Assembly (NCBI RefSeq): GCF_030160715.1
Contig: NZ_BSOW01000017.1
Coordinates: 124,001-188,000, forward strand
DNA length: 64,000 bases
Direction: 5' to 3'
DNA from: Bradyrhizobium iriomotense
GTDB lineage: Bacteria; Pseudomonadota; Alphaproteobacteria; Rhizobiales; Xanthobacteraceae
The translations under genes were made by a program, and so were the position numbers. Below are positions 45,993-54,844 of the stretch, in pieces. The first letter of the stretch is position 1; each line of letters opens with the position of its first letter. The notes below the pieces were generated by a model. That model had not been told where the DNA came from. It saw nothing but the letters and a program-made list of their open reading frames with translations, and did no database searches.

Positions 45993-47249
45993 ATGACAAC
46001 GGACGCAACGACGTTCACCCGCCCCCGCATCTTCCACGGCTGGCTCGTCGTCGCCGCGGCCTTCGCGGTGACGTTCGTCGGCTTCGGTTCCGCCTACACG
46101 TTCAGCGCGTTCCTGGAGCCGCTCCAGCACGACTTCGGCGCTTCGCGCGGCTCGGTTTCGCTGGTGTTCTCGATCGCCGGCTTTCTGTATTTCGCGCTCG
46201 GCGTCGTCAGCGGCCCGCTCGCCGACCGCTTTGGCGCGCGCCCGCTGGCCGTGACCGGCATGATTGTGGTCGCCGCGGGGCTTGCGGCCGCGAGCGCGGC
46301 GCGCTCCCTCACCGAGGTCTATCTCGCCTACGGACTCGGAATAGGCCTCGGCGTCGGCTGCGCCTACGTCCCTGCAATTGGCGCGGTGCAGCGCTGGTTC
46401 GTCAAACGCCGCGGCTTCGCCTCCGGGCTGGCCGTGAGCGGCATCGGGCTCGGCACGCTGGCGATGCCGCCGATCGCTTCGCTGCTGATCGCGACATTTG
46501 GCTGGCGCGGCGCCTATCTGGTGCTGGCCGCGGTCGCCATCGTGCTGGGCTGCGGGATCTCATTGCTGCTCGAGAACGATCCGCGTGATCGCGGCCTCGG
46601 CCCGGACGGCGATCCGCCTGAGCCGGCACGCGCGATCAAGAGCGCAGGCACCCCGGTGCTGGAGGCCGTGCGCTCGGCGCGGTTTGCCGGCCTCTATTTG
46701 TCGTGCCTGGTCTGCTCCTTCGGAGCCTTCGTCCCCTTCGTGCATCTCGTGCCCTACGCACGCGATCACGGCGTTGCGACCTCGTCCGCCGTGCTGCTGC
46801 TTGGCACGATCGGCATCGGCAGCACCGCCGGCCGCTTCCTGCTCGGCGGGCTTGCCGACCGGATCGGCCGCGACCGCTCGCTGATCATGGTCCTGCTCGG
46901 CATGGCGCTCGCCATGGCGATCTGGGCGATCTCGGCGAGCGCCTTCGCGCTTGCCGGCTTCGCATTCGTCTATGGTGTGTTCTACGGCGGCTGGGTCGCG
47001 GTGCTCCCCGCCGTGGTGATGGACCATTTCGGCGGGCGCAACGTCAGCGGTATCATCGGCATTCTGTACACCAGCGTCGCGTTCGGCACGCTGATCGGGC
47101 CGAGCGCCGCAGGCTTCGCCTACGACGCCACGCACAGCTACACGCTGCCGATCCTGATCAGCGCCGCAGCCAACGTCGTCGCGGCGCTGATCGTGGCGGC
47201 GCCCCTGTTGCGAAGCGGAACGCGGGCGATCAGCGCAGCGAGGCGCTGA
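45993..47249 (+). CDS. MFS transporter (MCT/OFA-like)
   Basis: 418 residues from the ATG of MTTDATTFTRP, placed 5 nt after GGAGG; a Met four codons earlier overlaps that site. Twelve predicted membrane helices; GPLADRFGARPLAV is the loop 2-3 motif, and RWFVKRRGFASGLAVSG is typical of monocarboxylate or oxalate:formate antiporter-like proteins. Substrate unknown. Its last 20 bases overlap the convergent Flp pilin gene. Confidence 0.9.
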   Translation: MTTDATTFTRPRIFHGWLVVAAAFAVTFVGFGSAYTFSAFLEPLQHDFGASRGSVSLVFSIAGFLYFALGVVSGPLADRFGARPLAVTGMIVVAAGLAAASAARSLTEVYLAYGLGIGLGVGCAYVPAIGAVQRWFVKRRGFASGLAVSGIGLGTLAMPPIASLLIATFGWRGAYLVLAAVAIVLGCGISLLLENDPRDRGLGPDGDPPEPARAIKSAGTPVLEAVRSARFAGLYLSCLVCSFGAFVPFVHLVPYARDHGVATSSAVLLLGTIGIGSTAGRFLLGGLADRIGRDRSLIMVLLGMALAMAIWAISASAFALAGFAFVYGVFYGGWVAVLPAVVMDHFGGRNVSGIIGILYTSVAFGTLIGPSAAGFAYDATHSYTLPILISAAANVVAALIVAAPLLRSGTRAISAARR

Positions 47250-47394
47250 TGGATCCGAACTTGCTGTTGAGCTTGGTGCCGAGCCCGTTGACGACGGTGA
47301 TGACGGCGAGCGCGATGCCGGCAGCGATCAAGCCGTATTCGATCGCGGTGGCGCCGGACTCGTCGGCAATGAACTTCTGCAATATCGTCTTCAT
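47230..47394 (-). CDS. Flp/Fap-type pilin
   Basis: 54 residues from the ATG of MKTILQKFIADESG; an upstream extension to 82 residues has no pilin character. The prepilin site is a short leader ending in Gly before ATAIEYGLIAAGIALAVI, with Glu at position +5 of the mature protein and the Flp motif (A-x-x-I-E-Y). Structural subunit of a tad-type pilus. No cpa or tad assembly genes are in the window, so it is isolated. Confidence 0.9.
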   Translation of the reverse strand: MKTILQKFIADESGATAIEYGLIAAGIALAVITVVNGLGTKLNSKFGSISASLR

Positions 47395-47662
47395 GATCCA
47401 GTTATCCTGTCCTCTCCCAAGGGATGACAAGACAACTCGCAAGCGTCGTGCCAGAGCACGTGTGAACCTCGCCAGCACGTTAGATGGTTAAATACTGGTT
47501 GACGCGGGCGAAGTCGGCAAGATTTGACCGCTCATATGCACGCTACCGGCAATATCTGCTGGTCCCGCTCATCGCACGCGCGTCATGAACGCTACGTCCG
47601 ATTTACCCTCCATTAACTGCGATTCCTAACGTCGCCTCCACATCGTTCCCGTAAACCAACGG

Positions 47663-50437
47663 ATGTTTCCGGGCTCAAGAATTGATCCTGGCGTGTGCAC
47701 CGAAGCTAATCAGGTCATGACGGGATTCGTCAGTCGTCTCCTCGATCAAACGGCATTGATCCGCAGCGGACCGATCCGCTGGCTGGTGGTGGGCGGCACG
47801 TTGCTGATTGCTGCGATCGCGATCGGCGCGACGCTGATGGCGATGAATTTCCGCGAACGGGCGCTTCGCAACAGCGCGCGCGAACTCGACAACACGGCCC
47901 TGCTCCTCGCCCACCATTTCGATCAGCAGCTTCAGGATTTCGAGGTCATCCAGAAGGACCTGATCACCAATATGCGCGCAAGCGGCATCGCGAGCGTCGA
48001 AGACTACCGCAAGCGCCTGGCCACACAGGACGTCCACCGGCTGCTTCGCTCCAAGATGGAGGCGCTGTCCTATGTCGGCGGCGTGAACATCTTCGACGCT
48101 GACGGCGAGCTGATCAATTCGTCGCTTACCTGGCCCGCGCCGAAGGTCAACGTCGCCGACCGCGCTTACTTCCGGACCTTCAAGTCCGACCCGCGCTCGC
48201 CTGACGTGTTGGTCCAAGCCGTGCACAGCCGTGTCTCGGGCATGTGGACGATCCTTATCCTGCGCAGGGTCACGGGCCCGAACGGCGAGTTCCTGGGCTT
48301 GGTCGGGCGCGGCATCGAGCCTGCAAGCTTCGAGAAATTCTTCGCCTCCGTCGCACTTGGCGACGACGCGACGATCTCGATGCTCCACAGCGACGGCACG
48401 CTGCTCGCCCGCTTCCCCCATCTCGACGACATGATCGGGCGAAACTTCAAGACCGGCCCGGATGCCCAGCGAAGGTTGTTCGAGGTCGATCATCTTGCCG
48501 GACGCTTCACGAGCCCGATCGATGGTGACGACCGTCTGGTCTCGTCCCATGCCCTGCCCCACTTTCCGATCGTGATGGTCGCGACCACGACGCAGGCCGC
48601 TGCGCTTGCCAATTGGCGGGAGCAGATCGGCATGCTGGTCTCGGTGGCGCTTGCCTCGGCGCTCGCCATCGCGGCGCTCCTGATCGCGGTTGTGCGCAAA
48701 TTGTCGGAGCAGCACCGCCTATCGCGGGAACGGCTGACGCTGGAGAAGCAGCGGCTGGATCGCGCCGTCAACAACATGACGCAGGGGCTTCTGCTGTTCG
48801 ACTCCTCGCGACGGCTGGTGGTCTGCAACCAGCGCTATCTGGAAATGTATGGACTGTCGGACGACGTCGTGAAGCCCGGTTGCAGCTTCCACGACATCAT
48901 CGCGCACCGCAAGGCGACCGGCTCGTTCGCCGGCGATGTCGATCGCTATTCCGCGCGCGTGCTGCGCGACATCCACCTGCGCAACTCCATGGTCGTCGAC
49001 ACGTCCGATGGACGCTCGATCCAGATCGTCAACGAGCCGCTTGCCGACGGCGGTTGGGTCGCGACGCATGAGGACATCACGGAGCGCCGGCGCACCGAGG
49101 AGCGCATCACGCATCTTGCGCATTACGATGCGTTGACCGACCTGCCCAACCGCACGATGTTCCATGAGCATCTGCGGGACGCATTGGGTGCGATCGCCAG
49201 CGGCGAGCAGATCGCCGTGCACTACATCGACATCGACGAATTCAAGGGCGTCAACGACGCGCTCGGCCATCTCGTCGGCGACGAGCTCTTGAAGTCGATC
49301 GCCGAGCATCTGAACCGTTGCGCCGGCGAGACCGAATTCGTCGCCCGCCTCGGCGGCGACGAATTCGCGATCGTGCAGAGTGCCGTGACCTCGCCCGACC
49401 ACATCACCGATCTCGTGGCGCGGGTCTTCGCCGCAATCCGCGAGCCGTTCGACTGCATGGGCCACCATCTCACCACCGACGCCTCGATCGGCATTGCGCT
49501 GGCGCCGGACCATGGCGTCGACCTCGATCAGATCCTGAAAAATGCCGATCTGGCGATGTACGCCGCCAAGGCCGCGGGCCGACACACCTACCGCTTCTTC
49601 GAGCCGGAGATGGATGCAAAGGTGCGCGAGCGGCGACAGCTCGAGACCGATCTCAGGCATGCCATCGCCCATGGTGGGCTCGAAGTATTCTACCAGCCCT
49701 GCCTCAGCCTGAAGGACGATCGCATCACGGGCTGCGAGGCCCTGGTGCGCTGGCGCCATCCGGAGCGCGGCATGGTCTCGCCCGCCGAATTCATCCCGAT
49801 CGCCGAGGACACGGGCCTCATCAACGAGATCGGCGAGTGGGTGCTCGCGACCGCCTGCCGGGATGCTGCGACCTGGCCGGATGACATCCGCCTCGCCGTC
49901 AACGTCTCACCGGTACAATTCAAGAGCGGCACGCTGGCGCTGAAGATCATGTCGGCGCTCGCGGCCTCCGACCTGCCGGCAAGCCGGCTCGAGCTCGAGA
50001 TCACCGAGGCCGTGCTGATCCGCGACGACGATACCGCGCTCGCCATCCTGCATCAGCTCCGCGCCATCGGCGTGCGCATCGCGCTGGATGATTTCGGCAC
50101 CGGCTACTCATCTCTGAGTTACCTGCACCGCTTCCCGTTTGACAAGATCAAGATCGACCGCTGCTTCGTCGAGGACATCGCGGGACCCGACGGCTCCTCC
50201 AGCATCGTGCAGGCCGTGGTCGGCCTCGCCGCTGCGCGGCGCATGACCACGACCGCGGAGGGCGTGGAGACCGAGGAGCAGCAGCGCCTGCTCCGCTCGC
50301 TCGGCTGTAGCGAAATGCAGGGCTATCTGTTCAGCGCGGCAAAGCCGGCCGACAAGGTGCAGGAGCTGTTTGCGCTTCACCGCACCCGGCTTGCCCAGAG
50401 GAGCAGCCACGAGAGCCGCCGCCGCGAAGCGGGCTAG
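47663..50437 (+). CDS. membrane GGDEF-EAL cyclic-di-GMP protein
   Basis: 924 residues (or 906 from the Met at 47717). Membrane helices at about 38-60 and 320-345 enclose a Cache-like periplasmic sensor (DRAYFRTFKSD, FLGLVGRGIEP). A PAS fold (about 370-480) follows, then GGDEF (about 485-645) with an intact RLGGDEFAIV and an EAL domain (about 665-900) with CEALVRWRHP, DDFGTGYSSLSYLHRFPFD and KIDRCFV. Both active-site signatures are kept, so it could make and/or degrade c-di-GMP. No adjacent partner. Confidence 0.92.
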   Translation: MFPGSRIDPGVCTEANQVMTGFVSRLLDQTALIRSGPIRWLVVGGTLLIAAIAIGATLMAMNFRERALRNSARELDNTALLLAHHFDQQLQDFEVIQKDLITNMRASGIASVEDYRKRLATQDVHRLLRSKMEALSYVGGVNIFDADGELINSSLTWPAPKVNVADRAYFRTFKSDPRSPDVLVQAVHSRVSGMWTILILRRVTGPNGEFLGLVGRGIEPASFEKFFASVALGDDATISMLHSDGTLLARFPHLDDMIGRNFKTGPDAQRRLFEVDHLAGRFTSPIDGDDRLVSSHALPHFPIVMVATTTQAAALANWREQIGMLVSVALASALAIAALLIAVVRKLSEQHRLSRERLTLEKQRLDRAVNNMTQGLLLFDSSRRLVVCNQRYLEMYGLSDDVVKPGCSFHDIIAHRKATGSFAGDVDRYSARVLRDIHLRNSMVVDTSDGRSIQIVNEPLADGGWVATHEDITERRRTEERITHLAHYDALTDLPNRTMFHEHLRDALGAIASGEQIAVHYIDIDEFKGVNDALGHLVGDELLKSIAEHLNRCAGETEFVARLGGDEFAIVQSAVTSPDHITDLVARVFAAIREPFDCMGHHLTTDASIGIALAPDHGVDLDQILKNADLAMYAAKAAGRHTYRFFEPEMDAKVRERRQLETDLRHAIAHGGLEVFYQPCLSLKDDRITGCEALVRWRHPERGMVSPAEFIPIAEDTGLINEIGEWVLATACRDAATWPDDIRLAVNVSPVQFKSGTLALKIMSALAASDLPASRLELEITEAVLIRDDDTALAILHQLRAIGVRIALDDFGTGYSSLSYLHRFPFDKIKIDRCFVEDIAGPDGSSSIVQAVVGLAAARRMTTTAEGVETEEQQRLLRSLGCSEMQGYLFSAAKPADKVQELFALHRTRLAQRSSHESRRREAG

Positions 50438-50466
50438 TTCCCTTCACCTCGCTCCCGCTTGCGGCA

Positions 50467-50586
50467 GGGTAGGCAAAGCGACTTGTCCGCCGTAGCTCGG
50501 AGAGCGAAGGCGGAAGCGTGCCCACCTCTCGTCTGGCCGCGGATGCAGAAGCGGTAGGCACGTCGCTTACGCTCCTTTGCCCACCC
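50467..50586. repeat. interspersed repeat GGGTAGGCAAAGCG...CTTTGCCCACCC
   Basis: The element begins GGGTAGGCAAAGCGACTTG, contains GTAGCTCGGAGAGCGAAGGCGGAAGCGTGCCCACC in pieces, and ends CTTTGCCCACCC, the inverted match of its start. This resembles another Bradyrhizobium intergenic repeat family. It lies just after the GGDEF-EAL gene. Confidence 0.65.
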
Positions 50587-50607
50587 GGCATCTCGACACT
50601 CAATCGG

Positions 50608-50710
50608 CTAAAGCGCGATGAGATTAGGATGAATCGTCATCGCGCTTTAGGTTGTTGTTTACGCATGATCTTTCCGGAAAACCGCTTCACACTTTTCCGG
50701 ATCATGCTTT
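50608..50710. repeat. GAGCATGATC palindromic repeat, copy 3
   Basis: The CTAAAGCGCGATG...ATCGCGCTTTAG module comes first and the GCATGATCTTTCCGG...CCGGATCATGC module second. The right end touches the complement of the protease stop codon (50709-50711), so the element forms that gene's immediate 3' end. Confidence 0.85.
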
Positions 50711-52046
50711 AGTTCGGCACTGCCGCCTTTTGTGCCGGTTTCGCGGCCGCCGCATTCACGGTTACGCCGTGCAGGAAGTCATAGGCGGCGTGCAGCGCCT
50801 TGTCGTCCTTCTCCTCCGGCGGAACATAGGATTGCGATCCGGTCTGCTCGCTGCCGTCGGCGGCGGAGAGATGGCCGCGCATTTGGGATTCGGCCATCGT
50901 GTCGACACGGCCCTTCAGCTCCGGCGGGACGTCCTGGAGGATCTCGATGTCGGGCGCGATGCCCTGCGCCTGGATCGAGCGGCCCGACGGCGTGTAGTAG
51001 CGCGCGGTGGTGAGCGCCAACGCGCCGCTGCCGGTGCCGAGCGGGATGATCGTCTGCACCGAGCCCTTGCCGAACGAGCGCGTGCCGATCAGCGTGGCGC
51101 GCTTGTGGTCATGCAGCGCGCCGGCCACGATCTCGGACGCCGACGCCGAGCCGCCGTTGATCAGCACCACCAGCGGCTTGCCCTTGGTGAGGTCGCCGCC
51201 ATGCGCGGTGAAGCGCTGGGTCTCTTCCGGGTTCCGGCCGCGGGTCGACACCACCTCGCCGCGGGCGAGGAAGGCGCTCGACACCGAGACGGCCTGGTCG
51301 AGCAGCCCGCCCGGATTGTTGCGGAGATCGACGACGTAGCCTGCGAGCTTCTCCTGCGGGATATCCTTGGAGATCGATGCAATCGCCTTGCGCAAGCCGT
51401 CGGTGGTCTGCTCGTTGAACGAGGTGACGCGGATATAACCGATATCGCCGCCCTCGGTGTGGAACCGGACCGGACGCACATGGATGATCTCGCGGGTGAT
51501 CGCGACGTCAAGCGGCGCGTCGGCGCCCTTGCGCACGATGGTGAGCTTGGTCTTGGTGTCGACCGGCCCCTTCATCTTGTTGACGGCCTGCTCGAGCGTC
51601 ATGCCCATCACCGCCTCGCCGTCGATCTTGCTGATGAGGTCGCCGGACAGCAGGCCGGCCTTGGAGGCCGGTGTGTCGTCGATGGGCGCCACCACCTTGA
51701 CGAGACCCTCCTCCATCGTGACCTCGATGCCGAGTCCGCCGAACTCGCCGGAGGTGGTCTCCTGCATCTCGGTCCAGGCCTTGTCGTTCATGTAGCGCGA
51801 GTGCGGATCGAGCGAGGTCACCATGCCGTTGATGGCGCCCTCGATCAGCTTTGAATTGTCTGGCTTCTCGACATAGCTCGCCTTGACCCGCTCGAAGACC
51901 TCGCCAAACAGGTTCAGTTGCGAATAGGCATCGTCCGCGCCCGCCGCCGCCTTTGCCACCCAATGTCCGCCTTGCGGAGAGGTTGCCAGCAGAGTCAAAC
52001 ACGCGCCGGTCAGCGCGCCGAGGGGGAACAGAAGGGTTTTCCGCAT
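50709..52046 (-). CDS. ctpA: C-terminal processing peptidase (S41 family)
   Basis: 445 residues from the ATG of MRKTLLFPLGALTG, with AAAAGG upstream. The N-terminal segment is a signal anchor or signal peptide (about 4-22). Then an N-terminal domain, a PDZ domain (about 85-175: GLVKVVAPIDDTPASKAGLL) and the S41 catalytic core, with the nucleophile Ser in GGSASASEIVAGAL and general-base Lys in RSFGKGSVQTI. Periplasmic processing of proteins from their C-termini. Stands alone here; the short Ala/Lys-rich tail is not conserved in the family. Confidence 0.93.
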   Translation of the reverse strand: MRKTLLFPLGALTGACLTLLATSPQGGHWVAKAAAGADDAYSQLNLFGEVFERVKASYVEKPDNSKLIEGAINGMVTSLDPHSRYMNDKAWTEMQETTSGEFGGLGIEVTMEEGLVKVVAPIDDTPASKAGLLSGDLISKIDGEAVMGMTLEQAVNKMKGPVDTKTKLTIVRKGADAPLDVAITREIIHVRPVRFHTEGGDIGYIRVTSFNEQTTDGLRKAIASISKDIPQEKLAGYVVDLRNNPGGLLDQAVSVSSAFLARGEVVSTRGRNPEETQRFTAHGGDLTKGKPLVVLINGGSASASEIVAGALHDHKRATLIGTRSFGKGSVQTIIPLGTGSGALALTTARYYTPSGRSIQAQGIAPDIEILQDVPPELKGRVDTMAESQMRGHLSAADGSEQTGSQSYVPPEEKDDKALHAAYDFLHGVTVNAAAAKPAQKAAVPN

Positions 52047-52350
52047 GGATTGATTGGCCTTTTCGCTGGCGGTTGGGAGCCGCCATGCAAATGGCGATCC
52101 AGCCCGTTTCTCACAATACCATTCTGGTTTCTTCAAGGCCGGTCCGCCACGTCGGCTTGTATCCGGCAAAAATCCCTTCGTCTTTGGCGTCTTTGGCCTA
52201 AACTTTTGGCAAGGTTCGCCGGCCCGTTCGCACCCGGCGGGGAATCGCCTGGCCCGACCATGCGTTGAAGCTATGCGATTTTGGGATGGTTTTGGCGGGC
52301 CGAACCGGATAGGCGATGAAATAAGGCTTCAAATTCTCGGGAGGATAACA
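52047..52350. other. 304-bp divergent intergenic region, no supported gene
   Basis: Separates the minus-strand protease from the plus-strand hydroxy-acid oxidase, so it should carry both promoters. The open frame on the plus strand that spans it is only an upstream extension of the oxidase with no conserved features. I see no clear repeat or operator. Confidence 0.4.
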
Positions 52351-53484
52351 ATGAACGAAGCGCCCCGCATCCGGTCCCAACGAAACGTCGAACTCGGCGC
52401 CAGCGACGAGCCGTTCCAGAACCTGCACGAATTCATCCGCAAGGCGCGCTCCAACCTCAACCAGAATGCCTGGGACTATATCGTCGGCGCCGCCGAGACC
52501 GAGACCACGATGCGCCGCAACCGCATGGCGCTGGACGAGATCGCCTTCCGCCCCCGCGTGCTGCGCGACATGCGCAATGTCGACGGTTCCGTCGAGCAGT
52601 TCGGCCGCAAGATGCGCCTGCCGGTCGTGCTGGCGCCGGTCGGCGCGCTCGAGATCTTCGATCCGCACGGCGCGGCCTCCGTCGCACGCGGCGCCGGCGC
52701 CTTCGGCGCGGCGCACATGCTGAGCTCAGTGTCGGACCCGGGCCTCGAGAAGACAGCGGAAGCGGCTCCCGATGCGCTACGCTTCTACCAACTCTATGTC
52801 CGCGGCGATGACGCCTTCGTCGAGGATGTCGTCGCCCGCGCGGTGAAAAACACCTATGCCGCGTTCTGCCTGACGGTCGACACCGCCCATTACAGCCGTC
52901 GTGAACGCGACATCGCCAAGCGCTATGTTCGCGAGAGCCGGCTGCGCGCCACCGGCGGCGACTACCAGAAGGGCCTGGAGTGGCGGACCGTGAAGCTCGT
53001 CAAGGACAAGTTCAAGATCCCGCTCATCATCAAGGGCATCGCGACCGCCGAGGACGCGCTGGTCGCGCTCGATCGCGGCGTCGAGTGGATCTACGTCTCC
53101 AACCATGGCGGCCGCCAGCTCGATCATGGCCGCGGCGCCATGCATGTGCTGCCGGAAATCGTCGACGCCGTGAAGGGACGCGCGAAGATCATGGTCGACG
53201 GCGGCTTCTGCCGCGGCACCGATATCGTCAAGGCGATCGCCATGGGTGCGGACCTCGTCGGCATCGGGCGCCTGCAGTGTTGGGCGCTGGCCGCAGCCGG
53301 CGAAGCCGGCATCACGCGGATGCTCGAGCTGCTGGAAGACGAAGTGCTGCGCTGTCTCGGGCTGTTAGGGGCCACCTCGTTTGCCGAGGTGAACGCATCC
53401 TGCCTGCATCCGGCGACCGCGACCAACGCGCCGAGTGTATTCAGCGCGTTTCCGCTTCTGGACATCGAGCCCTATCGTTACTGA
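52351..53484 (+). CDS. FMN-dependent alpha-hydroxy-acid oxidase
   Basis: 377 residues from the ATG of MNEAPRIRSQRNVEL, 5 nt after GGGAGGATA-type ribosome-binding sequence. TIM-barrel flavoenzyme: WDYIVGAAETETTMRRN, LAPVGALEIFDPHGA, LTVDTAHYSRRERD, LIIKGIATAEDAL, catalytic His and Arg in SNHGGRQLDHGRG and MVDGGFCRGTDIVKAIAMGA. Family members oxidise L-lactate, glycolate, mandelate and similar acids, with oxygen or quinones as acceptors; the specific substrate is not predictable. The next gene, a HAD phosphatase, starts 9 bp downstream. Confidence 0.9.
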   Translation: MNEAPRIRSQRNVELGASDEPFQNLHEFIRKARSNLNQNAWDYIVGAAETETTMRRNRMALDEIAFRPRVLRDMRNVDGSVEQFGRKMRLPVVLAPVGALEIFDPHGAASVARGAGAFGAAHMLSSVSDPGLEKTAEAAPDALRFYQLYVRGDDAFVEDVVARAVKNTYAAFCLTVDTAHYSRRERDIAKRYVRESRLRATGGDYQKGLEWRTVKLVKDKFKIPLIIKGIATAEDALVALDRGVEWIYVSNHGGRQLDHGRGAMHVLPEIVDAVKGRAKIMVDGGFCRGTDIVKAIAMGADLVGIGRLQCWALAAAGEAGITRMLELLEDEVLRCLGLLGATSFAEVNASCLHPATATNAPSVFSAFPLLDIEPYRY

Positions 53485-53493
53485 AAGGATGCA

Positions 53494-54123
53494 ATGACCT
53501 CCCACCTCTCTCCCGGCAGCGCGGATGCGCTTCTGTTCGATCTCGGTCGCGTGGTGCTCGACATCGATTTCTCCAAGGCGATCACCTGCTGGGCGGGACA
53601 TGCCGGCTGCGAACCACAATCGATCCTGGCGCGTTATGTCCGGGATAGCGAAGCCTATCGGTTGCACGAGATGGGCAAGATCAGCGACGAGGTCTATTTC
53701 GACTCGCTGCGGCGCTCGCTCGGCATCGAAATTTCCGACGCGCAGTTCCTGGAGGGCTGGAACGCGATCTTCGCGGGCGAGATGCCCGACATCGCCAACC
53801 TGTTGCCGCGCGCTGCGAAGCACGTGCCGCTCTATGCCTTCTCCAACACCAACCGGCCGCATGTGGAATATTTCTCGAAGGAGTATGCCGACCTGCTCGG
53901 CCATTTCCGCCAGCTGTATCTGTCCTCCAGCATCGGCCTGCGCAAACCCGATGCTGAAGCCTTCGACCATGTCGTCGCCGCGATCGGCGTCCCGGCGCAG
54001 CGCATCGTGTTCTTCGATGATCTGGCGGAAAACGTCGAAGGCGCGCGGGCACGAGGGCTGACCGCGGTTCACGTGACATCGCCTCACGACGTCGGCGAGG
54101 CGCTGAAGGCGCTGGGACTCTGA
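53494..54123 (+). CDS. HAD-family phosphatase, YihX-like
   Basis: 209 residues. The HAD core starts LLFDLGRVVLDIDFSKA; the FDLG-V-V-DID pattern, ISDEVYFDSL, PLYAFSNTNRPHVEYF, LSSSIGLRKPDAEAFDHVV and VFFDDLAENVEGARARG line up with E. coli YihX, an alpha-D-glucose-1-phosphatase. Motifs I (Asp), II (Ser in SNTN), III (Lys in RKPD) and IV (DD) are all present. Substrate remains inferred. Probably co-transcribed with the oxidase; a clear terminator follows. Confidence 0.88.
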   Translation: MTSHLSPGSADALLFDLGRVVLDIDFSKAITCWAGHAGCEPQSILARYVRDSEAYRLHEMGKISDEVYFDSLRRSLGIEISDAQFLEGWNAIFAGEMPDIANLLPRAAKHVPLYAFSNTNRPHVEYFSKEYADLLGHFRQLYLSSSIGLRKPDAEAFDHVVAAIGVPAQRIVFFDDLAENVEGARARGLTAVHVTSPHDVGEALKALGL

Positions 54124-54159
54124 GAGCACGGCCGCTTCGCTGCGGTTGCTCGGCGCCTG

Positions 54160-54186
54160 GTTCCGGCCCTCTCCTGGAACTTTTTT
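54160..54186 (+). terminator. intrinsic terminator after the HAD gene
   Basis: GTTCCGG pairs with CTGGAAC (one G-T wobble) across a six- to seven-base loop and is directly followed by TTTTTT. This is the best intrinsic terminator in the window. It closes the oxidase-phosphatase unit. Confidence 0.8.
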
Positions 54187-54299
54187 GAGTAGAATGTGGA
54201 ACAAGCTCACTGTGTGCAATTTTATACAGAGTTCCCGGAACGGATCCAGCCACGTCGGAGTCTTACGTCTGTTGGGTTTCTCTACAACGGACGCGTAAC

Positions 54300-54497
54300 G
54301 TGTTGGGCAAGACCTATTTCAACAAGCAAGCTTCCATCCTTCTCAAATTCGCCAAATCAACGTCGAATTCGCAGCTCTCCGCCAAGCTGGTGAGCAAGGC
54401 GGCTGATCTGAAAGCGCAGGCTGACCCGCTGCCGGAGAAGGATGTCGGCCTGAGGGCGCCCGACGTCGATCCGGACAATGAAACGGGAGCCACATGA
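54300..54497 (+). CDS. small hypothetical protein (65 aa), coupled to a tiny membrane peptide gene
   Basis: Starts at a GTG (a TTG follows directly); no strong ribosome-binding site is visible. The N-terminal half MLGKTYFNKQASILLKFAKS with AKLVSKAADLKAQA is amphipathic helix; the C-terminal part is acidic and Pro-rich (APDVDPDNETG). I recall similar short proteins in Bradyrhizobium but cannot name a family. Its stop codon overlaps the ATG of the next tiny gene (ATGA). Confidence 0.6.
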   Translation: MLGKTYFNKQASILLKFAKSTSNSQLSAKLVSKAADLKAQADPLPEKDVGLRAPDVDPDNETGAT

Positions 54498-54592
54498 TGT
54501 TAGCCGTGAGCCTGGTCGTCGCTGTGGCATGTCTGGCCACAGTCATTCCGGTCTTCCTCGTCATCGAGACGATCGCGCGGCGACCCCGATAA
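54494..54592 (+). CDS. tiny single-helix membrane peptide (32 aa)
   Basis: The ATG (doubled, MM) overlaps the upstream stop as ATGA and is preceded by GGGAG inside the upstream gene. The product is one hydrophobic segment, LAVSLVVAVACLATVIPVFL with a few more residues before a basic Arg-Arg-Pro-Arg end, the layout of a small inner-membrane peptide with an in-positive C-terminus. Function unknown. The coupling argues that the pair is real. Confidence 0.5.
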   Translation: MMLAVSLVVAVACLATVIPVFLVIETIARRPR

Positions 54593-54844
54593 GCATTTTC
54601 GTTCTGACTTGGATTGGTCAAGCACGGCCCCGCGCCTGCACGCGTGGCGTCTATTTCCGCGATTACCCTGATCTCACCTCCTCAGGCATTTTCCGACCGC
54701 GGTGCCTTACTGCCGATCTGGCCTGCCATCGCAATAGCGAGCGATCAGCCCGGCCCTCTCCACCTGCCTTTTTGCCTCGACGCGCGCAGTCGGCTAGAAC
54801 GCAACGCGACCTGTCCTTCGATTTGCTCTGCAGGAGTTTTGCCC

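Noticed and set aside
54194..54393. 65-codon plus-strand frame overlapping the small helical protein gene
   Set aside because: Different frame from the coupled pair, no ribosome-binding site, and its C-terminal half is a shadow of the 54300-54497 gene.
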